Below the pieces are notes generated by a model. The model made no database searches and was not told the DNA's origin. It saw only the letters and a list, made by a program, of their open reading frames with translations. Source: Phycisphaerae bacterium (GTDB lineage Bacteria; Planctomycetota; Phycisphaerae; Phycisphaerales; SM1A02). From it: DNA of 49,363 nt. Position numbers and translations under genes: made by a program. Below are positions 42,627-49,363 of this stretch, piece by piece (position 1 is the stretch's first letter; every line of letters begins with the position of its first letter). The DNA lies in the NCBI GenBank assembly GCA_002709295.1, contig PAQL01000028.1:1-49363 (forward strand). Direction: 5' to 3'.

Positions 42627-44189
42627 TCACCCGTGGCGCAGGCGTCCACCACCCACCGTGAGTCGGACGGTCGGCACCGAATCGTCCCAGTCGGTGGTGA
42701 GGGGGTCGCGGTCCAGCACCACGAGATCCGCCGGAGCGCCGACCGCGATCTCGACCACCGGCAGGCCGAGGGCTTCGCGGGCATTCGTGGTGTACGCCCG
42801 GATCGCGGTGTCGACGTCGACCGTGCGATCGCCCGGCACCACGCGGCCGCTCCGATCGCATCCCGTGACCGCGACGCGGATCCCCTCGATGGGATCCGGG
42901 GTCTCGATCGGCCAGTCGCTCCCGAAGGAGAGGGTGCCGTCGGCGTCGTGGATCGCGCGGAAGGGGAAGAACGCGTCGAAGCGGTCGGGGCCGAGCGAAT
43001 GTTCGACCGTGGTGCCGTCGTCGAGCATGTGGGTGGGCTGCATGCTGGCGTGACGGTTTCCCCGGGCGAATCGAGGGATGTCCGCGGGGTCGACGGTCTG
43101 GCAGTGCTCGATGCGGAGACGCGGTTCCTCGAGGCCCCCGTCGTGGGCGATGCGCTCCGCGTGGTCGCACGCCTCGAGGGCGAGTCGGGCCGCCGCATCG
43201 CCGATCGCGTGCATCGAGGGGCTCCAGCCCCGCTTCACCACGTACTCGATCCACGTCATGAGCTCGCCGCGCTCCGCGAGTTCGACCAGCATGCCCCGCT
43301 CGCCCGGTCGGTCGACATAGTCCGCGAGCAGCGCCGCGGTGCGCGACCCGAGCGTGCCGTCTAGGAACGCCTTGCATCCGATCAGTCGGACGCGGTCGTC
43401 GCGATCGAGGGCTTCGAGTCGGGCGAGGGGCTCCTCGATCGGCAGTTCGCGATCGAGCATGGTGACCGCGACTCCGACCGCGAGGTCGTCGCGGATCGCG
43501 TCGAGCACGTCGATGACGTCCTCGGTGTACTCCATCGAGCCCACATGGGTGATGCCGAGCGAGGCCAGGTGCCGGGTGGCGGCGATGGTGGTCCGTCTTC
43601 GTGACTCGATCGAGGGCTTCGGCACGATGGGGTTCACCAGCTGCCAGGCCGCGGCCTCGAGCAGCAGACCGGTCGGGCGGCCGGAGCCGTCGCGGACGAT
43701 CTCCCCACCGGGTGGGGACTCCACCTCGCCGAGCATCGAGAGCACCACGTCGTTGACCAGGACCGCGTGGTGGTCGTGCTTGAGGCAGGCCACCGGGCGA
43801 TCCCCGCACGCCTCCAGCCAGGAGGCATCGGGCAGATCCCCGCCCCAGTCGGTCTCGAGCCAGCCGTGGCCGATCATCCACGCGTCCGGACCCTCGCCGG
43901 GCAGCGACTTGACGCGTTCGGCGAGTCGGGCCTCGAAGTCCTCGCGATCCCGGCACCGGGCCAGGTCGACCTGCTCCATCGTGGACCCGGCCATCACGAG
44001 GTGGACGTGGGCGTCCACGAACCCCGGAAGAACCGTGCCGCCGGCACCATCCACGCGGGGCAGGTCGGTCGCCGCGGAGCCGTTCGACCGCATCGCCGCG
44101 ATCCGGCCGTCGCGGATCTCGATGTCGATCGATTCGCCGCGATGGCGGACGTCGGAGAGAAGCAGCGAATCGGATTCCCGAGTGGGCAT
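42627..44189 (-). CDS. YtcJ-like metal-dependent amidohydrolase
   Basis: Amidohydrolase-superfamily enzyme (amidohydro_3 / YtcJ group), 520 residues. Metal and catalytic residues are visible in FVDAHVHLVMAG (HxH), GCKAFLDGTLGSRT (Lys), SMHAIGDAAA (His), RIEHCQ (His) and FGSDWPIE (Asp). The C-terminal strand LVVLDRDPL closes the small beta-sandwich. No signal peptide is seen. Relatives act on N-substituted formamides or similar small amides, but the substrate cannot be predicted. TAGGAT stands six bases before the ATG at 44189, which fixes the start. Confidence 0.9.
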   Translation of the reverse strand: MPTRESDSLLLSDVRHRGESIDIEIRDGRIAAMRSNGSAATDLPRVDGAGGTVLPGFVDAHVHLVMAGSTMEQVDLARCRDREDFEARLAERVKSLPGEGPDAWMIGHGWLETDWGGDLPDASWLEACGDRPVACLKHDHHAVLVNDVVLSMLGEVESPPGGEIVRDGSGRPTGLLLEAAAWQLVNPIVPKPSIESRRRTTIAATRHLASLGITHVGSMEYTEDVIDVLDAIRDDLAVGVAVTMLDRELPIEEPLARLEALDRDDRVRLIGCKAFLDGTLGSRTAALLADYVDRPGERGMLVELAERGELMTWIEYVVKRGWSPSMHAIGDAAARLALEACDHAERIAHDGGLEEPRLRIEHCQTVDPADIPRFARGNRHASMQPTHMLDDGTTVEHSLGPDRFDAFFPFRAIHDADGTLSFGSDWPIETPDPIEGIRVAVTGCDRSGRVVPGDRTVDVDTAIRAYTTNAREALGLPVVEIAVGAPADLVVLDRDPLTTDWDDSVPTVRLTVGGGRLRHG

Positions 44190-44195
44190 GGAGTT

Positions 44196-44201
44196 ATCCT
44201 A
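44196..44201 (-). promoter_or_regulatory. -10 box of the amidohydrolase gene, leaderless arrangement
   Basis: On the minus strand, TAGGAT ends six bases before the ATG at 44189, without a Shine-Dalgarno. Confidence 0.5.
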
Positions 44202-44239
44202 CGACACCACGAACCCCACCCCGACCTGGAGCAGTATCG

Positions 44240-44932
44240 ATGCGTGCCGATCTCACCGCGACCGTCCTTCCCCTCAGCCTTGCCTGCATGCTTCCTCTGG
44301 CGGTTCTCGCCGGTTGTGGAGGTGGCGGAGCCGGGGCTCCCAAACCCCCGGCGGCGAACCCCAGAGCCGGCACCGCCACCCCGGCGACCGCACCGGCGGC
44401 CGGCGCTGCTGCCGCGAGTCAGGCCCCTGGAGACTCCTGGCCGGTCTCGGCCGCGGACAGCGATCCGAATCAGGCCGAGGTGGGGGGGCTGGTCTTTCCC
44501 AAGCCGCCGATCTGGATCTGGGCGACGCCTCGGAACCAGATGCGGACCCTGCAGTACGAAGTCCCCGGCCGGGGCGATGGCAGCGGCGCTGCGGAGCTCG
44601 TCTTCTACCTCTTCCGCGGTGATGACGGGGGTCCGATCGACACGAACATCGAACGCTGGGTCAAGCAGTTCCGCAATTCCGAGGGGGGGCCGGCCGATGC
44701 CACGATCTCGGTCGTCGACATCGGCGGTCTGACCGTGCATCGCATGGAGGTCCGCGGCAGCTACCAGGGGATGGGGCAGCCCGCGCCGCGACCCGGACAG
44801 ATGCAGTTCGGGGCGATCGTCGAGGCTCCGGAGCGGCGGGTCTTCCTTCGAATCACCGGGCCCGAGGCGACGGTCGAAGCGGCCCGCGAGGACTTCGATC
44901 GCATGATCAACGGCATCATGCCGAGAGGATGA
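44240..44932 (+). CDS. lipoprotein of unknown function
   Basis: A 230-residue lipoprotein: signal peptide with canonical lipobox LAGC (residues about 23-26), then a Gly/Ala/Pro-rich linker to about residue 70. The folded domain starts near VFPKPPIWIWATPRNQMRTL. Its pattern (aromatic PxxW, YEVPGRGDGSGAAELVFYLF, IERWVKQFRN, then VFLRITGPEATVEAAREDFD) is one I remember as recurrent in planctomycete lipoproteins and loosely resembling PsbP-like folds, but no function is established. GGAG five bases before the ATG at 44240. Confidence 0.75.
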   Translation: MRADLTATVLPLSLACMLPLAVLAGCGGGGAGAPKPPAANPRAGTATPATAPAAGAAAASQAPGDSWPVSAADSDPNQAEVGGLVFPKPPIWIWATPRNQMRTLQYEVPGRGDGSGAAELVFYLFRGDDGGPIDTNIERWVKQFRNSEGGPADATISVVDIGGLTVHRMEVRGSYQGMGQPAPRPGQMQFGAIVEAPERRVFLRITGPEATVEAAREDFDRMINGIMPRG

Positions 44933-44960
44933 TCTCCACCGCGATTCAGGGACGACATGA

Positions 44961-44994
44961 ACGAGAGGGCGACGCGAAAGCGTCGCCCTCTCGT
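44961..44994. terminator. hairpin terminator between the lipoprotein and superoxide dismutase genes
   Basis: Perfect 15-base-pair stem ACGAGAGGGCGACGC / GCGTCGCCCTCTCGT with a GAAA tetraloop. It is 28 bases after the lipoprotein stop and 24 before the convergent sod stop. The following TGTTCG matches the flank of the rpsR terminator. Confidence 0.85.
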
Positions 44995-45018
44995 GTTCGA
45001 TCGATCGTCGGTCCCTGA

Positions 45019-45648
45019 TCAGCTCGCTTCGGTGAAGCGCCGGCCGACCTCGTTCCAGTTGACGACGCTCCAGAATGCATCGATGTAGTCGGGGCGTCGG
45101 TTCTGGTAATGCAGGTAGTAGGCGTGCTCCCAGACGTCGAGTCCGAGGATCGGGATGCAGTCGCAGTCGGAGAGACCGGTCATCAGCGGGTTGTCCTGGT
45201 TCGGGGTGCTGCAGATGCAGAGCCCGCCGCCGGGCTTGACCCCGAGCCACGCCCAGCCGCTGCCGAAGCGGGTGGCGGCGGCGTCGGCGAAACGGGCCTT
45301 CATCTCGTCCATCGAGCCGAACGCCTCGTCGATCGCGGCCGCGAGTTCGGGGCCGGGCTCGCCGCCCTGGCCGACCGGAGCGAGGATCTGCCAGAAGAGG
45401 CTGTGGTTGTAGTGGCCGCCACCGTTGTTGCGGACCGCGCCCCGGACCGCTTCCGGGAGATTCGCCACGTTCCTGCAGAGGTCCTCGATGGAGTGCGAGG
45501 CGAGATCGGCATGGCCTTCGAGGGCGCCGTTGAGCTTGGCGACGTAGGCCGCGTGATGCTTGCCGTGATGGATGCCCATGGTCTGCGCGTCGATCGCCGG
45601 CTCGAGGGCGTTCTCGGCGTAGGGAAGGTCGGGCAGGGTGAAGGCCAT
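45019..45648 (-). CDS. superoxide dismutase, Mn-type (Fe/Mn family)
   Basis: Disproportionates superoxide. The 209-residue protein has the metal ligands H27 (GIHHGKHH), H82 (NHSLFW), and the Asp and His of [20 protein letters not shown] (Gly ahead of the second ligand) and PNQDNPLM (Gln from the second domain) are features of Mn-type enzymes, although cambialistic use of Fe cannot be excluded. No signal peptide, so it is cytosolic. GAGGAG lies eight bases before the ATG at 45648. A TACAAT about 80 bases upstream may be the -10, leaving a leader with a tandem repeat. Confidence 0.95.
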   Translation of the reverse strand: MAFTLPDLPYAENALEPAIDAQTMGIHHGKHHAAYVAKLNGALEGHADLASHSIEDLCRNVANLPEAVRGAVRNNGGGHYNHSLFWQILAPVGQGGEPGPELAAAIDEAFGSMDEMKARFADAAATRFGSGWAWLGVKPGGGLCICSTPNQDNPLMTGLSDCDCIPILGLDVWEHAYYLHYQNRRPDYIDAFWSVVNWNEVGRRFTEAS

Positions 45649-45686
45649 GATTCGTCTCCTCGTTCGGGTGCGACGGGTGGTTGTCT

Positions 45687-45708
45687 GGGATCCCGGTGGG
45701 ATCCCGGT
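45687..45708. repeat. 11-base tandem repeat in the sod leader
   Basis: GGGATCCCGGT occurs twice without gap (45687-45697 and 45698-45708); each copy holds the palindrome GGGATCCC. It is between the probable sod -10 (45726-45731) and the start codon. Confidence 0.65.
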
Positions 45709-45725
45709 GGAGTTCGGGGTGGGAC

Positions 45726-45731
45726 ATTGTA
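45726..45731 (-). promoter_or_regulatory. -10 box of the superoxide dismutase gene
   Basis: TACAAT on the minus strand (five of six consensus bases). A partial -35 (GTGGCA) stands 15 bases further upstream. Leader about 70 bases. Confidence 0.45.
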
Positions 45732-45783
45732 CGGTCTTCCGGCTTTGCCACGGACCCGTCACCGGTGGGGAGCCGCGGGGTGC

Positions 45784-45789
45784 TAGGCT
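45784..45789 (+). promoter_or_regulatory. -10 box of thiE, leaderless arrangement
   Basis: TAGGCT ends six bases before the ATG at 45796; no Shine-Dalgarno. Confidence 0.5.
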
Positions 45790-45795
45790 CCAACC

Positions 45796-46875
45796 ATGCG
45801 ACGCGACGGCCTGGAACGACTGATCGACGCCGACGGCAATCGAGCCCGGGAGGGACTTCGAGTGCTGGAGGACCTGGCCAGGTTCGTCCTCGATGCCGCC
45901 GACCTCGCGTCCGGGTTCAAGGACGTGCGTCACGGGGTGACCGCGGCCCTGGCCACGCTTCCCGGGTCGGGTCTTGGTTCCCGAGATGCCGAGGGCGATG
46001 TCGGTGGTTCGATCGGGACCGCGGCGGAATACGAGCGACCGGGGATCGCGGCGATCGCCGAGGCGGCCGGATCGCGCACCACCGAGGCCCTGCGGAGTCT
46101 GGAGGAGGCCTCCAAGCTCCTCGCTCCGGGAGGGCATGCCGCCCGATCCCTCGAGTCCATGCGGTACCTCGTCTACGATCGGACCGCCCGACTGGTGGAG
46201 GCTCTGGGCCGCGGGGGTCCCGGAGGCTGGCGGATCCAGGTCCTCCTGACCGGGTCGGCGTGTCGACACGGCTGGCGCACCACGCTCGAAGGAGCCATCG
46301 CCGGCGGGGTCGATTCGATCCAGGTCCGGGAGAAGGAGCTCGATCCCGCGGCGCTTCTGGAGCACACCCGGAAGGTCATCGACATCGCCCGGCCGGCCGG
46401 GGTGTCGGTGATCGTCAACGACCGGGCCGACGTCGCGGCCGCCTCCGGCGCCGACGGCGTTCATCTGGGGCAGGACGATCTCCCCGTGGAGGATGCCCGC
46501 CGGGTGGTCGGATCGCTCGCGATCGTCGGGGGAAGCGCCCACGACCTGAACGAGGCCGCCAGGCTCGCCGCCGCGGGCTGTGATTACGCGGGCGTCGGAC
46601 GCTTTGCAGCCAGCCGCACCAAGGCCGGGGCGACCATGGCGGGACCGGAGATGGTCCGTGAGTTCGTGCGAACGCATCCGGCTCTGCCGCACCTGGTGAT
46701 CGGTGGCGTCGACCTCGACAACCTGTCGGCGGTGATCGAGGCCGGCGGACGCGGGGTGGCGGTCTGCGCCGCGGTCTGCGGGGCGGAGGACCCGGCCGAG
46801 GTCGTGTCCCGCATGCGTCTCGAGCTGCAGGACGCGGTCTCGCGTGATGCCGAGGCGGTGGGAAGCCCGGGGTGA
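45796..46875 (+). CDS. thiE: thiamine-phosphate synthase ThiE with N-terminal ThiD2-like domain
   Basis: Couples the pyrimidine and thiazole moieties to give thiamine phosphate. The C-terminal TIM barrel (about 145-345) has [33 protein letters not shown] with GQDDLP following, and a phosphate-binding end. The N-terminal 140 residues ([20 protein letters not shown], then FKDVRHGV and [18 protein letters not shown]) match the helical ThiD2-type domain seen fused to ThiE in cyanobacteria and planctomycetes. Length is 359 residues. The stop overlaps the following GTG. No other thi gene or TPP riboswitch-like element is seen before it; the leaderless start leaves no room for one. Confidence 0.9.
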   Translation: MRRDGLERLIDADGNRAREGLRVLEDLARFVLDAADLASGFKDVRHGVTAALATLPGSGLGSRDAEGDVGGSIGTAAEYERPGIAAIAEAAGSRTTEALRSLEEASKLLAPGGHAARSLESMRYLVYDRTARLVEALGRGGPGGWRIQVLLTGSACRHGWRTTLEGAIAGGVDSIQVREKELDPAALLEHTRKVIDIARPAGVSVIVNDRADVAAASGADGVHLGQDDLPVEDARRVVGSLAIVGGSAHDLNEAARLAAAGCDYAGVGRFAASRTKAGATMAGPEMVREFVRTHPALPHLVIGGVDLDNLSAVIEAGGRGVAVCAAVCGAEDPAEVVSRMRLELQDAVSRDAEAVGSPG

Positions 46876-47711
46876 TCGAGGATCTCTCGGTCATCCTGTG
46901 CGGCACCGGAACCTCCAGCGGGATCCCGATCATCGGATGCCGGTGCGAGGTGTGCACCAGCGAGGATCCCCGGGATCGACGAACCCGCTGCGGTGCGTGT
47001 CTTCGTTTTCGAGATCCCGAGGGTCGGTCGCGGGTGGTGCTGCTGGACTGTCCGCCGGATCATCGCGAGCATTCGCTGCGACTGGGGCTGGATCGATGTG
47101 ACACGATCCTGATCACCCACGGCCACGTCGATCACGTCTTCGGACTGGACGACGTCCGTCGGTACAACGTCGTTCAGAAGTCGGAGATCGAACTTCTGGC
47201 CGAGCCCCAGGTCCTCGACGACCTGCAGCGCATGTTCCGGCACGTCTTCCGAGCCCATGAGAACGTGAATCCCTCGTTCGTGGCCCGCCTGACCACCGCA
47301 CCGATCTCACCCGGTCGGCCGATCGATCGTTTCGGGCTCCGATTCGAGCCCTTGCGACTGCTTCACGGTCGACTCCCCATCCTCGGGTTCAGGATCGAGG
47401 CCCTTGATGACGAAGGGGAGGTGGCCGCGGAGCAGCCCGGACCGCTCCCACTGGCCTACTGCACGGACGTCTCCGCCATCCCTCCTGAGACCTGGCCGAG
47501 GCTCGAGGGACTCCGGACCCTGGTTCTGGACCTCCTCCGCCCCCGGGCCCACCCGACCCATTTCACGGTCGACGAGGCCATCGAGGCCGCCGAGCGGATC
47601 GGGGCCGAAAGGACCCTGTTCATCCACATGTCCCACGAGATCCGCCACGCGAAGCTGGATCCAGGGCTTCCGGGCGGCATGCGGCTGGCCTGGGACGGGA
47701 TGAGACTCTGA
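46872..47711 (+). CDS. PhnP-like MBL-fold metallohydrolase
   Basis: Metallo-beta-lactamase-fold phosphodiesterase-like enzyme of 279 residues. It opens with [18 protein letters not shown], the PhnP/RNase Z-like start, whose Cys residues with CGACLRF form an extra zinc site. The metal motif [12 protein letters not shown] is complete, and a His (IHMSHEI) and Asp (CTDVS) complete the site. PhnP itself cleaves cyclic ribose phosphodiesters in phosphonate use, but no phn genes are here. GTG start overlaps the thiE stop (GTGA), so it is translationally coupled to thiamine synthesis. Substrate unknown. Confidence 0.87.
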   Translation: MIEDLSVILCGTGTSSGIPIIGCRCEVCTSEDPRDRRTRCGACLRFRDPEGRSRVVLLDCPPDHREHSLRLGLDRCDTILITHGHVDHVFGLDDVRRYNVVQKSEIELLAEPQVLDDLQRMFRHVFRAHENVNPSFVARLTTAPISPGRPIDRFGLRFEPLRLLHGRLPILGFRIEALDDEGEVAAEQPGPLPLAYCTDVSAIPPETWPRLEGLRTLVLDLLRPRAHPTHFTVDEAIEAAERIGAERTLFIHMSHEIRHAKLDPGLPGGMRLAWDGMRL

Positions 47712-47719
47712 ACCGCGGC

Positions 47720-47749
47720 TTGGCGAGGGACGGCGGGGCCCGTTAGACT
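47720..47749 (+). promoter_or_regulatory. predicted promoter of atpG
   Basis: TTGGCG, 18-base spacer, TAGACT (47744-47749), nine bases before the ATG at 47759. There is no ribosome site, so the transcript is leaderless or nearly so. Confidence 0.5.
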
Positions 47750-47758
47750 CCTCGACCC

Positions 47759-48628
47759 ATGGCACAGATTCGCGAAATCAAGCAGCGCATGGTCGCGGTC
47801 GGGACGATCCAGCGGATCACCAAGACCATGCAGATGATCGCCACCGCGAAGTTCACCGCGGCGGTTCAACGCACCAAGGCGACCCAGCCGTACACCGAGA
47901 AGATCCGCGAGCTCGTCGCGGCCGTCTGCTCGAATCCGGCGGACCTCGACCATCCCCTGGTCGGCGCCGATCGCAAGCCCGCGGGACGAGACCTCCTGCT
48001 GGTCATCGGTTCGGACCGCGGCTTCTGCGGCGCGTTCAACGCCAACGTTCTTCGCAACGCCCTGAAGTTCCATCGCTCGCTCGTCGAGCAGGGACGCGAG
48101 GTCGTGGTCGAGACCAGCGGCGGCAAGGCCGAGGCCTTCTTCAAGTTCGCCCAGATCGAGATCGCCCGGGTCCACAACGTCGGCGACAAGCCCGAATACG
48201 ACACCGTCGCGGCGATCGCCGACTCCTACATGGACCGGTTCATCGCAGGCGAGATCGATTCGGTTCGAGTCGCCTACATGCGGTTCGAGAGCAACGCCCG
48301 GCAGATCCCCGAGATCGAGCAGCTTCTCCCGATGCAGACGCCCGAGGGCGAGGGAGACGGTGGCGGCTCCGACATGTACGAGTTCACGCCGGACGAGGAG
48401 TCCCTGCTCAACGCTCTGCTTCCGCAGGCGGTGCGTACCTCGCTCTTCCAGGCCTTCAACGATGCGGTGGTCAGCGAGCAGATCATGCGGATGATCGCCA
48501 TGAAGGCGGCCACCGACAATGCCGCGGATCTCGGGCGTTCCCTCAAGCGGGACTACAACCGGGCCCGTCAGGCCCGCATCACCACCGAACTCACCGAGAT
48601 CGTCTCCGGCGCCGCGGCGCTGAGCTGA
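47759..48628 (+). CDS. atpG: F-type ATP synthase gamma subunit
   Basis: Central rotor shaft of F1. The 289-residue protein has the conserved N-terminal helix MAQIREIKQRMVAVGTIQRI with TKTMQMIATAKF, the middle LLLVIGSDRGFCGAFNANV, and the C-terminal helix MRMIAMKAATDNAADLGRSL. Length is normal. A short acidic Gly-rich insert (TPEGEGDGGGSD) precedes the C-terminal part. It has its own promoter and terminator, with no atpA, atpD, atpH or atpC on either side, so the gene is detached from the usual atp operon. All recognised positions of gamma are present, with no sign of decay. Confidence 0.95.
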   Translation: MAQIREIKQRMVAVGTIQRITKTMQMIATAKFTAAVQRTKATQPYTEKIRELVAAVCSNPADLDHPLVGADRKPAGRDLLLVIGSDRGFCGAFNANVLRNALKFHRSLVEQGREVVVETSGGKAEAFFKFAQIEIARVHNVGDKPEYDTVAAIADSYMDRFIAGEIDSVRVAYMRFESNARQIPEIEQLLPMQTPEGEGDGGGSDMYEFTPDEESLLNALLPQAVRTSLFQAFNDAVVSEQIMRMIAMKAATDNAADLGRSLKRDYNRARQARITTELTEIVSGAAALS

Positions 48629-48651
48629 TCCGGTTCAGAACCACCCATGTG

Positions 48652-48688
48652 GAAGGCGGGCGGCTCGATGAGCCGCCCGCCTTCTTTT
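48652..48688 (+). terminator. intrinsic terminator of atpG
   Basis: Perfect 14-base-pair stem GAAGGCGGGCGGCT / AGCCGCCCGCCTTC with a five-base loop, followed by TTTT. It lies 24 bases after the atpG stop and is the only terminator here with a U run; it may also serve the convergent redoxin gene. Confidence 0.88.
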
Positions 48689-48713
48689 CAACCGGTTCGC
48701 GTTCCGATCGGAT

Positions 48714-49363
48714 TCACTTCCTGATCTTGACGCCGCAGCCCCATGGCCGCATCTCGGTCGGGCTCACGGTCGAGCCGTTCTTGATCGCGGTGACCGCCCC
48801 GAGGACGTAGTTGGTCTCGGCCTGGTCGCTGAAGGCGCCCATGTAGCGGAGCACGCCCTCGCCGTCGATCACGTAGCAGTGAGGGGTGGTGCGGGCGCCG
48901 TAGGCGGCCGCGACCTTGGTGTCGGCATCGATGAGGATCGGCGCGGTGATGCCGAGCTGCTTGACGACCTCCTTGTCCTTCTTGACCAGCTGCTCGGGGG
49001 TCATCCTCATCTTGGCGGTGGAGGAGTCGATGAGCAGGTAGACGGCGTTCTCGTCGACCTTCTTCATGTCATCCATGAGCTTCTTGACCTGACCGGTGGA
49101 GTGGACCGATCGGCCGCTCTTGCCGCCGCTGAAGGGGCAGGTGGGGCAGAACCACTCGAGGACGACGGTCTTGCCCTTGAAGTCGGAGAGCGAGTGCTCC
49201 TTGCCGTCGAGGTCCTTCAGCTTGAAGGCAGGCGCCTTCTCGCCGATCTTGGCCTTGGCCGCGGTCGCGGCTTCGACCGTGGCGGTCGGGGCGGAAGTCG
49301 TGGTCGAGGCGACCGCCGCGGTGGCCGCAAGGCCGAGGCAGGCGACGAGGGAGGTGATCCGAC
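48714..49363 (-). CDS. exported thioredoxin-fold redoxin, 5' end outside the window
   Basis: Partial gene: the frame is open to the window edge and no start codon is inside it. The visible N-terminal part is a signal-peptide-like hydrophobic, Ala-rich stretch with SLVACLGLAATAAVAS, so the protein is exported. Then comes KIGEKAPAFKLKDLDGKEHS and the redox centre VLEWFCPTCPF. Redoxins of the AhpC/TSA-like group usually read WFNPDCPF there; this one has a full CPTC. Further on are LLIDSSTAKM, ILIDADTKVAAAYGARTTPH with the cis-Pro in TTPH, and a C-terminal Cys (WGCGVKIRK). The role is probably disulfide or peroxide reduction in the periplasm. An internal ATG at 49076 is not the start. Confidence 0.85.
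   Translation of the reverse strand, partial: RITSLVACLGLAATAAVASTTTSAPTATVEAATAAKAKIGEKAPAFKLKDLDGKEHSLSDFKGKTVVLEWFCPTCPFSGGKSGRSVHSTGQVKKLMDDMKKVDENAVYLLIDSSTAKMRMTPEQLVKKDKEVVKQLGITAPILIDADTKVAAAYGARTTPHCYVIDGEGVLRYMGAFSDQAETNYVLGAVTAIKNGSTVSPTEMRPWGCGVKIRK

Noticed and set aside
48714-49076. Redoxin gene starting at the ATG at 49076
   Set aside because: The same frame continues upstream through the CPTC active site and a signal peptide to the window edge, so that ATG is internal.

Overview
The window is GC-rich, densely packed bacterial chromosome with 49 recognisable or credible protein genes. I saw no tRNA or rRNA gene, no CRISPR array and no insertion sequence. Gene content points to Planctomycetota, most likely a Phycisphaerae-type lineage. 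The signs are a secreted fibro-slime protein, futalosine-route menaquinone synthesis (MqnA), MCE/MlaD proteins, a long MiaB, an S9 with an acidic N-terminal extension, and a large regulator that couples helix-turn-helix modules to a degenerate sigma-70-like C-terminus. This assignment is an inference from gene families; no marker gene search was possible.

Layout. 1-4363: miaB, divergent from an ftsW-murG pair. 4388-7936: M42 aminopeptidase, divergent from a YgfZ/GcvT-like protein, a 65-residue membrane protein and HMG-CoA lyase. 7943-11671 (minus): a four-gene operon with overlapping ends (class I amidotransferase, receiver-like protein, GGDEF cyclase, metallophosphoesterase). 12026-16008: rpsR standing alone, a TPR protein and a HEAT-repeat lipoprotein. 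16110-18667: fumC and plant-type ferredoxin-NADP reductase, overlapping. 18775-26072: fibro-slime protein, murA, SpoU methyltransferase, two MCE proteins, and a short Rho. 26295-32676: DEVD-box helicase plus psuG, then alr, mqnA and the sigma-like regulator. 32760-33781: rplM-rpsI. 34046-37488: CPBP protease, a secreted protein and an HNH nuclease. 37645-40283: rpsP-trmD-rplS-queD and a TIM-barrel-like protein. 40460-45648: M50 protease, moaC, EEP phosphatase, amidohydrolase, lipoprotein, Mn-type superoxide dismutase. 45796-49363: thiE, PhnP-like hydrolase, atpG outside any atp operon, and a truncated secreted redoxin.

Genes run in short, tightly coupled operons with many ATGA, GTGA or TGATG junctions. 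Several convergent pairs share one strong GC hairpin. Several genes have a TAnnnT box exactly six bases before the start codon and no Shine-Dalgarno, which suggests leaderless transcripts. Ribosomal and rho operons instead have fuller -35/-10 pairs and long leaders. Peptidoglycan enzymes (FtsW/RodA type, MurG, MurA, Alr) show that a wall is made.

The strongest candidate for something undescribed is the 561-residue protein at 30991-32676. It looks like a sigma-70 factor that kept its region-2 and region-4 outline, lost the aromatic DNA-melting residues, and carries three N-terminal helix-turn-helix modules. Everything here was read by eye; family calls rest on motifs and remembered family features, not on searches.
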